Source of the DNA: an uncultured Collinsella sp.
GTDB taxonomy: Bacteria; Actinomycetota; Coriobacteriia; Coriobacteriales; Coriobacteriaceae
Reading direction: 5' to 3'
Assembly: GCA_902494585.1 (NCBI GenBank)
Contig: CABUUD010000003.1
Location: 1-58,612 of the forward strand
DNA length: 58,612 nucleotides
The first letter of the stretch is position 1. Each line of letters starts with the position of its first letter. Shown one piece after another: positions 8,607 through 17,177 of this stretch. A program made the position numbers and the translations under genes. The notes below the pieces were generated by a model. The model worked only from the letters and a program-made list of their open reading frames with translations, was not told the DNA's origin and did no database searches.

Positions 8607-9314
8607 TTAGCGGCGGGCGCGGAGCTTTTCGTAGCCTTCGGCGAAGAAGGCGACCGTGGCGGCGTCGGACTCGGCGGCGTCCGTCTCGGTGGCGGGCACC
8701 ACGCCGTGCTCGTCGCTCACCAGGAACAGCGCGCCCTTAAGCTGCGCGGGAATGTCTACGCGCGTGACCGGGATGCCCTTGGTCTGGGCCAGCTGCTCGA
8801 TGAGCGTCGCCGTGCCGCACAGGCACTCGTCCGCCGGCGCCACAAAGGCAAGCTCGCCGTTGTTGACGGCGGCGAGCAGCTCGGGCGCCACGCCGGTTTC
8901 GTCGGCCTCGGAGCGGGCCTCTGCGGAGCGGGCGCGCAGCGCCTTGGCCGACGTATCGGCGAGCGGCTCGTACTCCCCCACCGTCATGGCGGCGTTGCCG
9001 TTGACGTCGATCACCAGCATGAGCACGCCGTCGCGTGCGGTGTAATCGCCCTCGGCAAGCGACCACTCAACGTGCTGTTTGGCCCAGCTGAGCATGTTAT
9101 GGGTAAGCGGCTCGCCCTGCACCAGGCGCTCGGACAGTGCGCGGATGTGGCGGTTGAGCATGGGCACCTTTTTGTTGGACATGCGCCAACGGCAGACAAG
9201 CGCGGGCTTGTCGAGCGTGAACTTCTCGACCGCCTCCTGATTGGCGCAAAAGTCCTCGTACGCACGCTGATCCTCGGCATTGCCAAACAGCTCGGCATCA
9301 TCAATCTGGGGCAT
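8607..9314 (-). CDS. conserved hypothetical protein
   Basis: 235-aa soluble protein that I do not recognise. It begins PQIDDAELFGNAEDQRAYED and has a central part with MLVIDVNGNAAMTVGEYEPL and a C-terminal part with GELAFVAPADECLCGTATL; no membrane segment or clear catalytic motif. The start at 9314 is preferred over two ATG/GTG-type starts 18-24 bases upstream because AAAGG lies 8 bases before it. It is separated from purH by the purH terminator and from the response regulator by about 180 bases, so it is probably a single-gene unit. Confidence 0.7.
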   Translation of the reverse strand: MPQIDDAELFGNAEDQRAYEDFCANQEAVEKFTLDKPALVCRWRMSNKKVPMLNRHIRALSERLVQGEPLTHNMLSWAKQHVEWSLAEGDYTARDGVLMLVIDVNGNAAMTVGEYEPLADTSAKALRARSAEARSEADETGVAPELLAAVNNGELAFVAPADECLCGTATLIEQLAQTKGIPVTRVDIPAQLKGALFLVSDEHGVVPATETDAAESDAATVAFFAEGYEKLRARR

Positions 9315-9355
9315 GGTCATACCTTTCGTGTTAGTCATTCCGTCCTCTTATACCA

Positions 9356-9390
9356 AAAAGACGGCCCTCCAAACGGAGCAGCCGTCTTTT
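9356..9390 (-). terminator. purH terminator
   Basis: Ten-base arms AAAAGACGGC / GCCGTCTTTT with an inner CTCC-AAAC-GGAG helix. On the minus strand the stem is followed by TTTTTGG. It lies about 170 bases beyond the purH stop, downstream of two other palindromes. Confidence 0.8.
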
Positions 9391-9430
9391 GCAGAGATTA
9401 TTTTGACGATACGGTCAGGCGACCGATCGG

Positions 9431-9460
9431 CTTAATGGGATAGAACAACATCCCATTAAG
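9431..9460. repeat. perfect 11-bp hairpin downstream of purH
   Basis: CTTAATGGGAT and ATCCCATTAAG pair perfectly around an 8-nt loop (AGAACAAC). No T tract follows on either strand, so it is not an obvious terminator. It adjoins the larger palindromic element at 9464-9556. Confidence 0.6.
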
Positions 9461-9463
9461 GGT

Positions 9464-9556
9464 TTTCCAAGTGCCCGAGATTGCCCCGAAAGAGGAGCGC
9501 CGCGTACTAAATGTACGCAAGCGACGGTTTGAGGGGCAAGGTCGGGTGCTTGGGAA
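9464..9556. repeat. 93-nt palindromic intergenic element
   Basis: Outer arms (CCAAGTGCCCGA.ATTGCCCC near 9467-9487 and its imperfect complement near 9533-9553) enclose a GC-rich middle with a perfect inner hairpin GCGTAC-TAAAT-GTACGC (9502-9518). It has the form of a dispersed REP- or MITE-like element inserted after the purH stop; repeat status needs a genome search. Confidence 0.55.
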
Positions 9557-9561
9557 AGCCT

Positions 9562-11169
9562 CTAGTGCCTAAAATGCCTGGCCCCTGTGAAGACCATCGC
9601 AATACCATGCTCGTTGCAGGCCTGGACGCTCTCGTCGTCGCGCTTGGAGCCGCCGGGCTGGATGATGCAGGTCACACCGTGCGCGGCAAGCACGTCGACG
9701 TTGTCGCGGAACGGGAAGAACGCGTCGCTTGCACAGGCAAAGCCGCCCTTCTCCACGCCCTCGCGCTCGCAGAAGTCCTCGGCGCGCTCGCAGGCAAGCA
9801 GTGCAGAGTCAACGCGGTTGGGCTGACCCGGGCCCATGCCAATGCCGGCCTTACCCTTGGAAACCAGGATGGCGTTGGACTTGACGCCCTTGCAGACCTT
9901 CCAGGCAAACTCGAGCTCGGCCATCTCAGCGTCGGTGGGCTTGCGGTCGGTGGGGAACGTGAAGGTCGCGGGATCCTCGGTCACGTGGTCGACTTCCTGC
10001 ACCAGCATGCCGCCGTCGACGGAGCGCAGCTCCACCTGGGCGCCGTGGTCCACGCCGCCGGTGGCCAGCACGCGCAGGTTGGGGCGCTTGGCCATGCGCT
10101 CGAGCGCCTCGGCAGTGTAGCTCGGAGCGATGATAACCTCGACGAACTGCTTGTTCTGATCGGCAAAGTGCTCAACCAGCTCATAGGGAACCTCGCGGTT
10201 GCAGGCGATGATGCCGCCGAAGGCGCTCTTGGGATCGCAGGCGAAGGCGCGGTCGTAGGCGGCCGTGATGTCCTCGGCCACCGCGGAGCCGCAGGGGTTC
10301 TGATGCTTGAGGATCACGCAGGCCGGCTCGTCGAACTCGCGGACCAGGTTCCAAGCGGCGTCGGCATCCAGATAGTTGTTGTAGCTGAGCGGCTTGCCCT
10401 GGATCTGCTCGGAGCCCACGAGCGGGAACTGCGAGCTCGCGGTATTCTCGCAGCCCTCGGCAAAGCGATAGACCGTGGCCTTCTGCTGAGGATTCTCGCC
10501 ATAGCGCAGGTCGTCGACCTTCTCCAGCGAGATCTCGAGCTTGGCAGAGGTGTCCGCCACGTCGCTTGCCTGGGCGGCGAGCCAACGGGAGATAGCCGTG
10601 TCGTAGGCGGCGGTGGTCTGGTAGACCTTCACCTGCAGGCGACGACGGGTGGAAAGCGTGGTGCAGCCACCGGTCTCGCGCATCTCGGCCAGGACGGCAT
10701 CATAGTCGGCCGGGTCGGAGATGACGGTAACGCTCGCGGCGTTCTTGGCGGCAGAGCGCAGCATGGAGGGACCGCCGATGTCGATGTGCTCGATGGCATC
10801 CGCGAAGGTGACCTCGGGGTTGGCGACGGTCTTCTCGAACTCGTACAGGTTGACGACGACCAGGTCGATCAGCTTAATGCCGTGCTGTGCCGCCTCCTGC
10901 ATGTGCTGCTCGGAATCGCGGCGGGCCAGCAGCGCGCCGTGAACCTTGGGGTGCAGGGTCTTAACGCGGCCGTCCATCATCTCGGGATAGCCCGTGAACT
11001 CCTCGATGGGGGTTACGGGGACGCCCGCGTCCTCGATGGCACGAGCTGTGCCGCCCGTAGAGATGATCTCGACGCCAAAGTCATCGACCAGCGTCCGTGC
11101 GAAATCGACGACGCCCGTCTTATCGGTAACCGAGATCAACGCACGTGCGATCTTCACATCAGATCCCAT
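9562..11169 (-). CDS. purH: bifunctional AICAR formyltransferase / IMP cyclohydrolase PurH
   Basis: Catalyses the last two steps of de novo purine synthesis: AICAR plus 10-formyl-THF to FAICAR, then ring closure to IMP. Over 535 aa the N-terminal MGS-like IMP cyclohydrolase domain begins ARALISVTDKTGVVDFARTL with the ISTGGTARAI loop, and the C-terminal formyltransferase domain carries ILKHQNPCGSAVAEDI (KHxNPCG signature) and ends VFTGARHFRH. AGGAGG precedes the ATG by 6 bases. Length is normal for the family. It is transcribed alone here, away from other pur genes. Confidence 0.97.
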   Translation of the reverse strand: MGSDVKIARALISVTDKTGVVDFARTLVDDFGVEIISTGGTARAIEDAGVPVTPIEEFTGYPEMMDGRVKTLHPKVHGALLARRDSEQHMQEAAQHGIKLIDLVVVNLYEFEKTVANPEVTFADAIEHIDIGGPSMLRSAAKNAASVTVISDPADYDAVLAEMRETGGCTTLSTRRRLQVKVYQTTAAYDTAISRWLAAQASDVADTSAKLEISLEKVDDLRYGENPQQKATVYRFAEGCENTASSQFPLVGSEQIQGKPLSYNNYLDADAAWNLVREFDEPACVILKHQNPCGSAVAEDITAAYDRAFACDPKSAFGGIIACNREVPYELVEHFADQNKQFVEVIIAPSYTAEALERMAKRPNLRVLATGGVDHGAQVELRSVDGGMLVQEVDHVTEDPATFTFPTDRKPTDAEMAELEFAWKVCKGVKSNAILVSKGKAGIGMGPGQPNRVDSALLACERAEDFCEREGVEKGGFACASDAFFPFRDNVDVLAAHGVTCIIQPGGSKRDDESVQACNEHGIAMVFTGARHFRH

Positions 11170-11446
11170 GCAGTCCTCCTGTCTGGTACGCCGCCGTGCT
11201 CTGTGAGTCGGTGATACGTCAATCTGCAGCGCTCGCGCAGCGGCATTGAAAATACTGATTCAATGTAGCGCATCGAGCGCATCGATGCACCCCGCAACGG
11301 GCGCATATGCAGAAAAAGTTTGCGAGCGGAGGGGATGGGCACGGCACCGGGCACGGTGAGTTCATGGAACACAGGGGCACCATAATTAGATGCCAATGGC
11401 GTGGTAGAACTGTGCTCGATATGCATCCGCAAAAGAAAGAGGCACC

Positions 11447-12088
11447 ATGGTCTCGCGGGTTCTCTACCGACCGTTTGATACCGAAGACTTCGACGCCATC
11501 GCGTTGATTCTGCAGCAGCTTTGGCATAACAATTCGGATAACGATGAGTACAACCGCCTCGAGGCCGCGTGCGACCTCGCCTATTGCCTTTCGTCTTCGA
11601 CGTTTTCGCAGGTTGCCGTAATCGACGGTCAGGCGCGCGGCATTGCGCTCGCGCGTGCGGGACAGAGCTCCGGCGCCACCGTTAAGGAACATTGGCTGGA
11701 TACCGAACGCGCACTGCTATCGCAAATGCGCGAGCTGGAGCCCGATGCCTGCGCCGAGTATCTCTCGTTTGTGCGCGCCACCATTCGAACCAACAACCGT
11801 CTGCTCGAGAAAAGCCCACTGCCGCATGACAACGAGGTCACGCTGCTCGCCGTCGATCCTGACGTCCACGGCCTGGGCGTGGGATCGGTGCTGCTCGATG
11901 CCGCAATCTCGCATCTGTCCTCGTGCGGAGCGACGAGGGCGCACCTGTACACCGACTCCGACTGTTCGTGGAAGTTCTACGAGTTGCACGGCTTTAAGCG
12001 CACCGCCACGCACCGCGCCAACCGCGAGGAACGCCGCCACGCCATGCCGCGCGAAAGCTTCCTCTACGAACTCGACCTAACAGCCTAA
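11447..12088 (+). CDS. GNAT family N-acetyltransferase
   Basis: 213-aa cytoplasmic acetyl-CoA-dependent acyltransferase of unknown substrate. GNAT motif A (NEVTLLAVDPDVHGLGVGSV, residues about 128-147, with the pyrophosphate-binding GLGVGS) and motif B (FYELHGFKR near 182-190) are clear. The N-terminal half has an additional helical part, longer than minimal GNATs. GAAAGAGG lies 6 bases upstream of the ATG. It is divergent from purH across a 277-bp gap in which I see no further gene. Confidence 0.88.
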   Translation: MVSRVLYRPFDTEDFDAIALILQQLWHNNSDNDEYNRLEAACDLAYCLSSSTFSQVAVIDGQARGIALARAGQSSGATVKEHWLDTERALLSQMRELEPDACAEYLSFVRATIRTNNRLLEKSPLPHDNEVTLLAVDPDVHGLGVGSVLLDAAISHLSSCGATRAHLYTDSDCSWKFYELHGFKRTATHRANREERRHAMPRESFLYELDLTA

Positions 12089-12127
12089 ACCTGTCACTTA
12101 GGGACACTCCTTGGCAGCAACCGCACC

Positions 12128-12181
12128 TAGTCGTTGGGGACGTTCTTAAATGACTAGTCGCTGGGGACAGTCTTCGTAGGT
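12128..12181. repeat. two tandem 27-bp units
   Basis: CTAGTCGTTGGGGACGTTCT and CTAGTCGCTGGGGACAGTCT begin two consecutive 27-base units (from about 12128 and 12155). A related fragment (TAGGGACACTCCTTGG) stands just before them. They lie between the GNAT gene and the next terminator and do not fall in a gene. Confidence 0.5.
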
Positions 12182-12192
12182 AGCGCATAAAA

Positions 12193-12237
12193 ATGGGATG
12201 GGCTTCCCCGACAGCTGTCGAGAAAAGCCCATCCCGT
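12193..12237 (-). terminator. terminator of the DUF2207 gene
   Basis: A 13-bp stem (ATGGGATGGGCTT / AAGCCCATCCCGT, one mismatch) with an inner perfect palindrome GACAGCTGTC, followed on the minus strand by TTTTTATG. It could also stop the convergent GNAT transcript. Confidence 0.85.
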
Positions 12238-12249
12238 AATTTAGGACCG

Positions 12250-14193
12250 CTAGAACGTTCCGCCGCCGCCTCCGCCGACGCCGCCGCCTCCGCCGCCCGA
12301 GAAGCCGCCGCCACCGCCGCCGCTCGAGCTATCGGAACTCGACGCCAGCTCACGGATGCTCTCGTGATACACATCGTTAAACGAATCGAGCGGCGATTCG
12401 GTACCGTAATGATGGTAGTACCACCAGTAGCAGGGGTAATTGTCGTAGAAACCGTCGGCCTCGCGCACCTCGGGAGGAACAGCCTCGGCAAGCTGACGCA
12501 GGACTTCCTTCGAAACGCCCAGCGCCGCACCCATCACCAGAAGTTTATTCCACAGGACCAGATCGCCGGGGACGGCTTCCTTTAGGCGCGTGAAATCCTC
12601 AAGCCAATGCTTGAGCGCCTTGCAGCGAGCCGCCACCTCGGCGCCCTCCGGCGTAAAGCGGCGGAACGTAAGGCCCACGCCAATACCCACCAGCACAATC
12701 GGCACCGAGATAACCGCGGCGACAATGTTCGCCTGCGCGCCGTCGGTAAAGAAGATGGATCCCGCGGGAACACAGGCGATCAGAATACCGAGAACCAGGC
12801 AAAACACCATTGCGACAATGCCGTCCGAGGCAACGTACTCGCTATCGGCCAGCTTGCCCTTAACGGTGTTCTGATAGTCCTCGAGCTTGTCGCCCACGGG
12901 CGTAGCGTGCTGCTTGACGTAGTGCTGCAGCTCGTCAAACGTGCGCGAGCGATCGCCGTTCTCGTCGGGCTTAGCACCGGCAAAGAAGACCTTGAGCACC
13001 ATGCGGTCAATGCCCTTGGCCGACTTCCAGCCCGCATCACTCACCGTCACGCGATACGTCTGCTCTTCTTTTTCACGCCCCAACAGACCCTTCTTGGCCT
13101 TGGTCACGGTCGCCTGCTCCAGCTTGATCACACGGTCGTCGGTGAGCTTCATGAGCGTGGCGATATATGCCTGATCGGGCACCTCGTTCCAGCTCATGAG
13201 GGCCGAAAGCACGGCGGGATGGTCGGCCGAAGGCACATCGCGGAAATATTCGTCCTGGAAAAGCGGCTTTGGCTTGCGGCGGCGCAGCTTGAGCACAACG
13301 ATTGTGCCGGTAAAGGCCACCGCCGCGACAACACTTAGCACGGCAAGTACATTGGCAATCATGCGAGCGTGAGCGCGGCGGGCGTTAGCTTCGTCGGCCC
13401 ATTCCTTCTCTTCGCCCAGGATCGTTGACATGCGTTCTTCGCCCGAGGCGGCAAGCTGCGGCACCCAGTCGCTGGGGAAGGCGATGCGTGCCTCGGCGAA
13501 TTCGCCCTGATGCACGCAGGGAATGGTATAGGTGACCATGGGTTCGTCCGCATCGAGCGATACGTCACCCGTCAGCGGACCGTGGCCCCACGCGCGGAAG
13601 TTATCGCCCTTGACGGCCGCCGTCCCGGCAGCGGCATTTGCGAAGTGCACTTCCATCTCGACGTCATCGGAATCCGCGGACCAGCCGTCGCCCACGAATT
13701 TCCAATAGAGCTCGGCGGTATCGGCCCAGTTCATAACCGCACCGGTCATGGTGTAGCTCACGTAATAGATCGCGCTATCGCCGCTCTCGTGGGGGCTGAA
13801 AACCTTGATCTTTACGCCGTCACCAGTCTGCTCGACCGTATAGACGCCAGAGTCACCCTTGTTCGCGCTATCGACTTTGTTGAACGCGGTGTCCTCCTCC
13901 TCGACGCTCAGCACATCGACACCCGCCGTACCGCCCTGCTGGTTGGTGCCCGTATTGATCTCCCAAAACACGCCGTTGATGTCGTCATCGAAATCAAACT
14001 GGCGCCCCTCGACAACGGTCAGCGAGCCGTCGGCCTCGACCGTGGCGCCGATATAGGTTTGGGTCATGGAGTAGCCGTCGGCGTGCGCGGCGACAGGCAG
14101 CAGCAACAACGCGAGCGCGACGAGCACGCAGACGGAAGCGAATCGCGCAAACAGGCAGCGCTGCCGACAAGTATTGGCAACGGGGGCGTTCAT
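12250..14193 (-). CDS. DUF2207 family membrane protein
   Basis: 647-aa predicted envelope protein of unknown role. An N-terminal signal sequence (VCVLVALALLLLPVAAHA, ending in an AHA cleavage motif) is followed by an extracytoplasmic DUF2207 domain (SLTVVEGRQFDFDDDINGVFW), a membrane segment (VLAVLSVVAAVAFTGTIVVL) before an RRRK stop-transfer, a cytoplasmic part (DEYFRDVPSADHPAVLSALM) and two more membrane segments near IVAMVFCLVLGILIACVPAG and VISVPIVLVGIGVGL. The C-terminus is a Gly/Ser low-complexity tail, typical for the family. AAAGGA 8 bases before 14193 selects that ATG over the upstream one. Confidence 0.88.
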   Translation of the reverse strand: MNAPVANTCRQRCLFARFASVCVLVALALLLLPVAAHADGYSMTQTYIGATVEADGSLTVVEGRQFDFDDDINGVFWEINTGTNQQGGTAGVDVLSVEEEDTAFNKVDSANKGDSGVYTVEQTGDGVKIKVFSPHESGDSAIYYVSYTMTGAVMNWADTAELYWKFVGDGWSADSDDVEMEVHFANAAAGTAAVKGDNFRAWGHGPLTGDVSLDADEPMVTYTIPCVHQGEFAEARIAFPSDWVPQLAASGEERMSTILGEEKEWADEANARRAHARMIANVLAVLSVVAAVAFTGTIVVLKLRRRKPKPLFQDEYFRDVPSADHPAVLSALMSWNEVPDQAYIATLMKLTDDRVIKLEQATVTKAKKGLLGREKEEQTYRVTVSDAGWKSAKGIDRMVLKVFFAGAKPDENGDRSRTFDELQHYVKQHATPVGDKLEDYQNTVKGKLADSEYVASDGIVAMVFCLVLGILIACVPAGSIFFTDGAQANIVAAVISVPIVLVGIGVGLTFRRFTPEGAEVAARCKALKHWLEDFTRLKEAVPGDLVLWNKLLVMGAALGVSKEVLRQLAEAVPPEVREADGFYDNYPCYWWYYHHYGTESPLDSFNDVYHESIRELASSSDSSSGGGGGGFSGGGGGGVGGGGGGTF

Positions 14194-14578
14194 AGGCACA
14201 TCCTTTGTCTGTAAAACCAACATCGCCATTGTCCCACGTTTGCGGGCACACATGACGAACATCTAGGCGACCGGAGTGCCAAACGGGATGAAAGTCACGC
14301 CCGCACCCCGACACTTGGAAAACGATCTATTGGGGTCGGAGGAAAACGGATCATTGGGTTGAACCGACAGACAGCAACAAATTTGTTGTTTAGGACGCTC
14401 TTTGGCCGAATCCCGCGCCAACAATAGATACCACTTCACAGCTCCGTCACAGGTGTAGCGGCTTTGTGTGGGCTCGGCATGCGCTGATTGAGCCGCCAGT
14501 CGAGGGGCATAAAGCAGTTGAGCGAAAACGGTTTGCCCCTTTGCCGTTCGCTCGAGGATCATGTCCCCCTTTTCCGCG

Positions 14579-14614
14579 GAAACCCCGGCAGTTGCGAAGA
14601 GCTGCCGGGGTTTC
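14579..14614 (+). terminator. orphan terminator-like hairpin
   Basis: Perfect 13-bp stem GAAACCCCGGCAG / CTGCCGGGGTTTC with a 10-nt loop. There is no gene immediately upstream on the plus strand, so it may end a small RNA or be a relic. Confidence 0.5.
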
Positions 14615-14737
14615 TGTTGTCTAAGGTGCCAAGTTGACGGACAGGAATTAAAGCACCGAGTCTGCAGCCCGCCATACGCAATGCGGGGCCTCGACAACTT
14701 GCGGACCACAGTGACGCCTCCCCATCGCGCCCCGCGC

Positions 14738-14743
14738 TATACT
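14738..14743 (+). promoter_or_regulatory. -10 element giving a leaderless start
   Basis: TATACT ends 7 bases before the ATG at 14751, so transcription would start at or next to the start codon. No Shine-Dalgarno sequence precedes that ATG. No good -35 is seen at the usual distance. Confidence 0.5.
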
Positions 14744-14750
14744 CGTCCGC

Positions 14751-15761
14751 ATGGATATCAAAACACGCAACATAGCAACGCCCGCCGCGGATGCGCCAAC
14801 GACGCAGCCCGCCTCCGTTCCCGCGCCCGTCGTGGGGCGCTTTGCCCCGTCGCCATCGGGCCGCATGCACCTGGGCAACGTGTTCAGCTGCCTCTGCTCG
14901 TGGCTTTCGGCCCGCAGCCAAGGCGGCAGCATTGTGTTGCGCATCGAGGACCTGGACGATCGCTGTAAGCGCCCGGAACTTGCCGCTCAACTGATTGACG
15001 ACCTGGCCTGGCTAGGGCTTGAGTGGGACGAAGGCCCCTACTACCAGCACGATCGCCTCGACCTGTACGAGAGCGCCTTGCGCCAGCTGCAGGGCGCTGG
15101 CCTCACCTACCCCTGTTTTTGCACGCGCGCCGAGCTCCACGCCGCGAGCGCGCCGCACGCCAGCGACGGCACGCCCATCTACCGCGCCGCCTGCCGAGAC
15201 CTTTCTGCCGAGGAGGTTGCCCGCCGCAGCGCCCTGCGCGCTCCGGCCACGCGCCTGCGCGTGCCCGCCGTCGACGACCTCGCAGACGATGTGGTCGAAT
15301 TCGTGGACCGCACGTACGGGGCCCAATGCGAGGCACTCGCCACCGAATGCGGCGACTTTTTGGTGCGCCGCAGCGACGGCGTGTTTGCCTACCAGCTGGC
15401 CGTGGTGGTCGACGACGCCGCCATGGGTGTTACCGAGGTCGTGCGCGGATGCGATCTGCTGGGCTCCACGCCGCGCCAAATCTACCTGCAGCATCTGCTG
15501 GGACTTCCCACGCCGCACTACGCGCATATTCCGCTGCTCATGTCGCCGGACGGCCGCCGCCTTTCCAAGCGCGATCGCGATCTGGACCTGGGCGAGCTCC
15601 GCGCCCGCTTTGGCACACCCGAGGCATTGCTGGGCTGGCTCGCCGGGCAAACGGGCATCGCACCGGACACCACACCGCGCTCTGCCAAGCAGCTGGTCGA
15701 ATACTTTAGCTGGGACGTCATCCGTGCGCATCGCGAGAACATCACTGTAACTGCCGAGTAG
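14751..15761 (+). CDS. gluQ: glutamyl-Q tRNA(Asp) synthetase (GluQ)
   Basis: 336-aa class I synthetase-like enzyme that loads glutamate onto queuosine in tRNA(Asp); it is a GluRS catalytic domain without the anticodon-binding domain. GRFAPSPSGRMHLGN (29-43) is the HIGH-type motif, GRRLSKRDRDLD the KMSKS-type motif, and the CFC...Y...C pattern (PCFCTRAEL then YRAACRDL) matches the zinc site found in GluQRS. About 28 residues rich in Pro/Ala precede the conserved start; without them the length is about 308, normal for the family. No SD sequence precedes the ATG; a TATACT box 7 bases upstream suggests a leaderless mRNA. Confidence 0.88.
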   Translation: MDIKTRNIATPAADAPTTQPASVPAPVVGRFAPSPSGRMHLGNVFSCLCSWLSARSQGGSIVLRIEDLDDRCKRPELAAQLIDDLAWLGLEWDEGPYYQHDRLDLYESALRQLQGAGLTYPCFCTRAELHAASAPHASDGTPIYRAACRDLSAEEVARRSALRAPATRLRVPAVDDLADDVVEFVDRTYGAQCEALATECGDFLVRRSDGVFAYQLAVVVDDAAMGVTEVVRGCDLLGSTPRQIYLQHLLGLPTPHYAHIPLLMSPDGRRLSKRDRDLDLGELRARFGTPEALLGWLAGQTGIAPDTTPRSAKQLVEYFSWDVIRAHRENITVTAE

Positions 15762-15776
15762 CCAAACGCCTCGCCC

Positions 15777-16502
15777 CTACGCAACATCCCAGGGCTGGAG
15801 TTCGTCGCCCAGGCGAACGATGCAGTCGTAGAGCACGGTGTGGCGCTCGGCCGGGTTGGCATCCCGATGGAAATGCCCGTAGTACCAGCGTTTGTAATCC
15901 AAGTGGTCTTCCAGCTCATCGAAAAATGCCGTAAGCCGATCAACGGCGGGGTAATTCCAGCCGGGTGCCGGATAAAGCGTGGGCGAAAGCATGCGCGTAG
16001 AGCAGGTGTGGGTGATCACGTAGTCGACCTTCCAGCCCACGCTGTCGAGCTTTGCCCGCGCCTCCTCAAAGTTGCGCTCGTCCGGCAGCTCCTGTGGCCA
16101 CCAGCTGGAATACGGTATGCGGTATTCCTTGTCCACGCTCGTGGCACCGCCCATAGTAAAGATCGTTGAGTCATCGAGCTCAAAAACCTCGCCGCGCGTC
16201 AGGCGTCGGATGGGAGAGGTATCCGATAGGCGCTGCGTCAGCCCACCGTGCCACAACTCCATGGGGCGCTCCGCCCAATGATCGAAACGCTCGTGGTTGC
16301 CGTCGACGAACAGCGCGGTATAGGGACGCGATTCCAGCCAGGCGATGTCGGCGCACTCCTCGGCAGAGAAATCCCACGGAAAGCCAAAGTCGCCCGCGAC
16401 GATGAGATAGTCGTCGCTCGTCAGGCTATCCCCAAGGTCCCAATCGCGCAGCTTTTGCATGTCGAGGCCGCCGTGAATATCGCCCGTCACATAGACCGTC
16501 AT
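15777..16502 (-). CDS. metallophosphoesterase (calcineurin-like)
   Basis: 241-aa two-metal phosphoesterase of unknown substrate. Signature metal-binding blocks in order: GDIHG (7-11), GDFG (about 37), GNHE (about 69), THTC (about 167) and GHFH near residue 211. Its start overlaps the end of the upstream phosphoesterase gene by 4 bases (ATGA), so the two are coupled. It is convergent with gluQ with only 15 bases between the stops. Confidence 0.9.
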   Translation of the reverse strand: MTVYVTGDIHGGLDMQKLRDWDLGDSLTSDDYLIVAGDFGFPWDFSAEECADIAWLESRPYTALFVDGNHERFDHWAERPMELWHGGLTQRLSDTSPIRRLTRGEVFELDDSTIFTMGGATSVDKEYRIPYSSWWPQELPDERNFEEARAKLDSVGWKVDYVITHTCSTRMLSPTLYPAPGWNYPAVDRLTAFFDELEDHLDYKRWYYGHFHRDANPAERHTVLYDCIVRLGDELQPWDVA

Positions 16503-17137
16503 CGGATCACCACTTCCCTCTTATAACTTTCGAGATCGTGCTCGACCTGCTCGTCGCCCGTGGCATTGACCCACCACGGCCATTTAACGCAACACATCGG
16601 CTCGTCTACCTGCGCAAACCAAGCTTTGAGCTCCTCCAAGCTCACCGGGGCGTAGCTGTTGGCGTCCACGCCCACGTCATAGCGCAGCAGTCCCTGCCTG
16701 CGGTTGAACTCGTTGTATGCGCCGCCGCAACTGTGGATATGCCCGTGCAAATGCCAGCTGCCGTGCGACATGCCCTGCCAGTCGACCATGGGATAGTGGC
16801 TCAGCACGATTTTTTGGCAGTTGATCTTGAGCGCGCAAATGGGCGGCTCGACGATAAAAGCATCCGCTACCGCAGGCTGCGTCCAGTCTTTGTCGTGGTT
16901 GCCGGGCAGCAGATGGACGCGCTTGCAGGCAATGCTTTTGCGCAGCTCGTAGGCGTCTTGGACCGTCATCTTAAAGCTAAAGTCACCCAAGATGTAGAGC
17001 TCGTCATCCGCAGCAACCTTGCTGTTAATGTTGGCGACCATGGCATCGTTCATCTGCGCAACAGTCGACCAAGGCCTATCGCTAAGCCGTAGCATGTTCT
17101 CGTGTCCAAAGTGAGTATCGCCGGTAAACCAGATCAC
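16499..17137 (-). CDS. metallophosphoesterase (calcineurin-like)
   Basis: 212-aa phosphoesterase with GDTHFGH at the very N-terminus, GDFSF, GNHD, SHYP and HGHIHS blocks. GTG at 17137 is chosen because AGGAGG lies 5-6 bases upstream and the protein then begins IWFTGDTHFGH as in the family; an ATG 30 bases further upstream has no such site. Together with the next gene it forms a two-gene operon of distinct phosphoesterases. The substrates are unknown. Confidence 0.9.
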   Translation of the reverse strand: MIWFTGDTHFGHENMLRLSDRPWSTVAQMNDAMVANINSKVAADDELYILGDFSFKMTVQDAYELRKSIACKRVHLLPGNHDKDWTQPAVADAFIVEPPICALKINCQKIVLSHYPMVDWQGMSHGSWHLHGHIHSCGGAYNEFNRRQGLLRYDVGVDANSYAPVSLEELKAWFAQVDEPMCCVKWPWWVNATGDEQVEHDLESYKREVVIR

Positions 17138-17177
17138 GGGGACCTCCTGTTGCTGCGGGGTATCCATCCCTTAGGGC

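Larger units (their letters stand above)
14194..14750. other. 557-bp gap without a recognised gene
   Basis: No convincing coding region: open frames on the minus strand (14263-14709, 14559-14990) have no ribosome binding site and no recognisable product. It holds an imperfect tandem repeat (GGAAAACGATCTATTGGGG at about 14317 and GGAAAACGGATCATTGGG at about 14340), a short palindrome CAACAAATTTGTTG near 14369, and a strong 13-bp hairpin at 14579-14614 (GAAACCCCGGCAG stem) followed by TTTCTGTTGTCT, which looks like a terminator for an unseen plus-strand transcript. Confidence 0.5.

Noticed and set aside
9511..11214. Long plus-strand open frame (567 aa)
   Set aside because: It is the antisense shadow of purH in GC-rich DNA; no ribosome binding site and no recognisable protein sequence.
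14263..14709. Minus-strand frame of 148 aa in the gap before gluQ
   Set aside because: No ribosome binding site, runs through a terminator hairpin and a tandem repeat.
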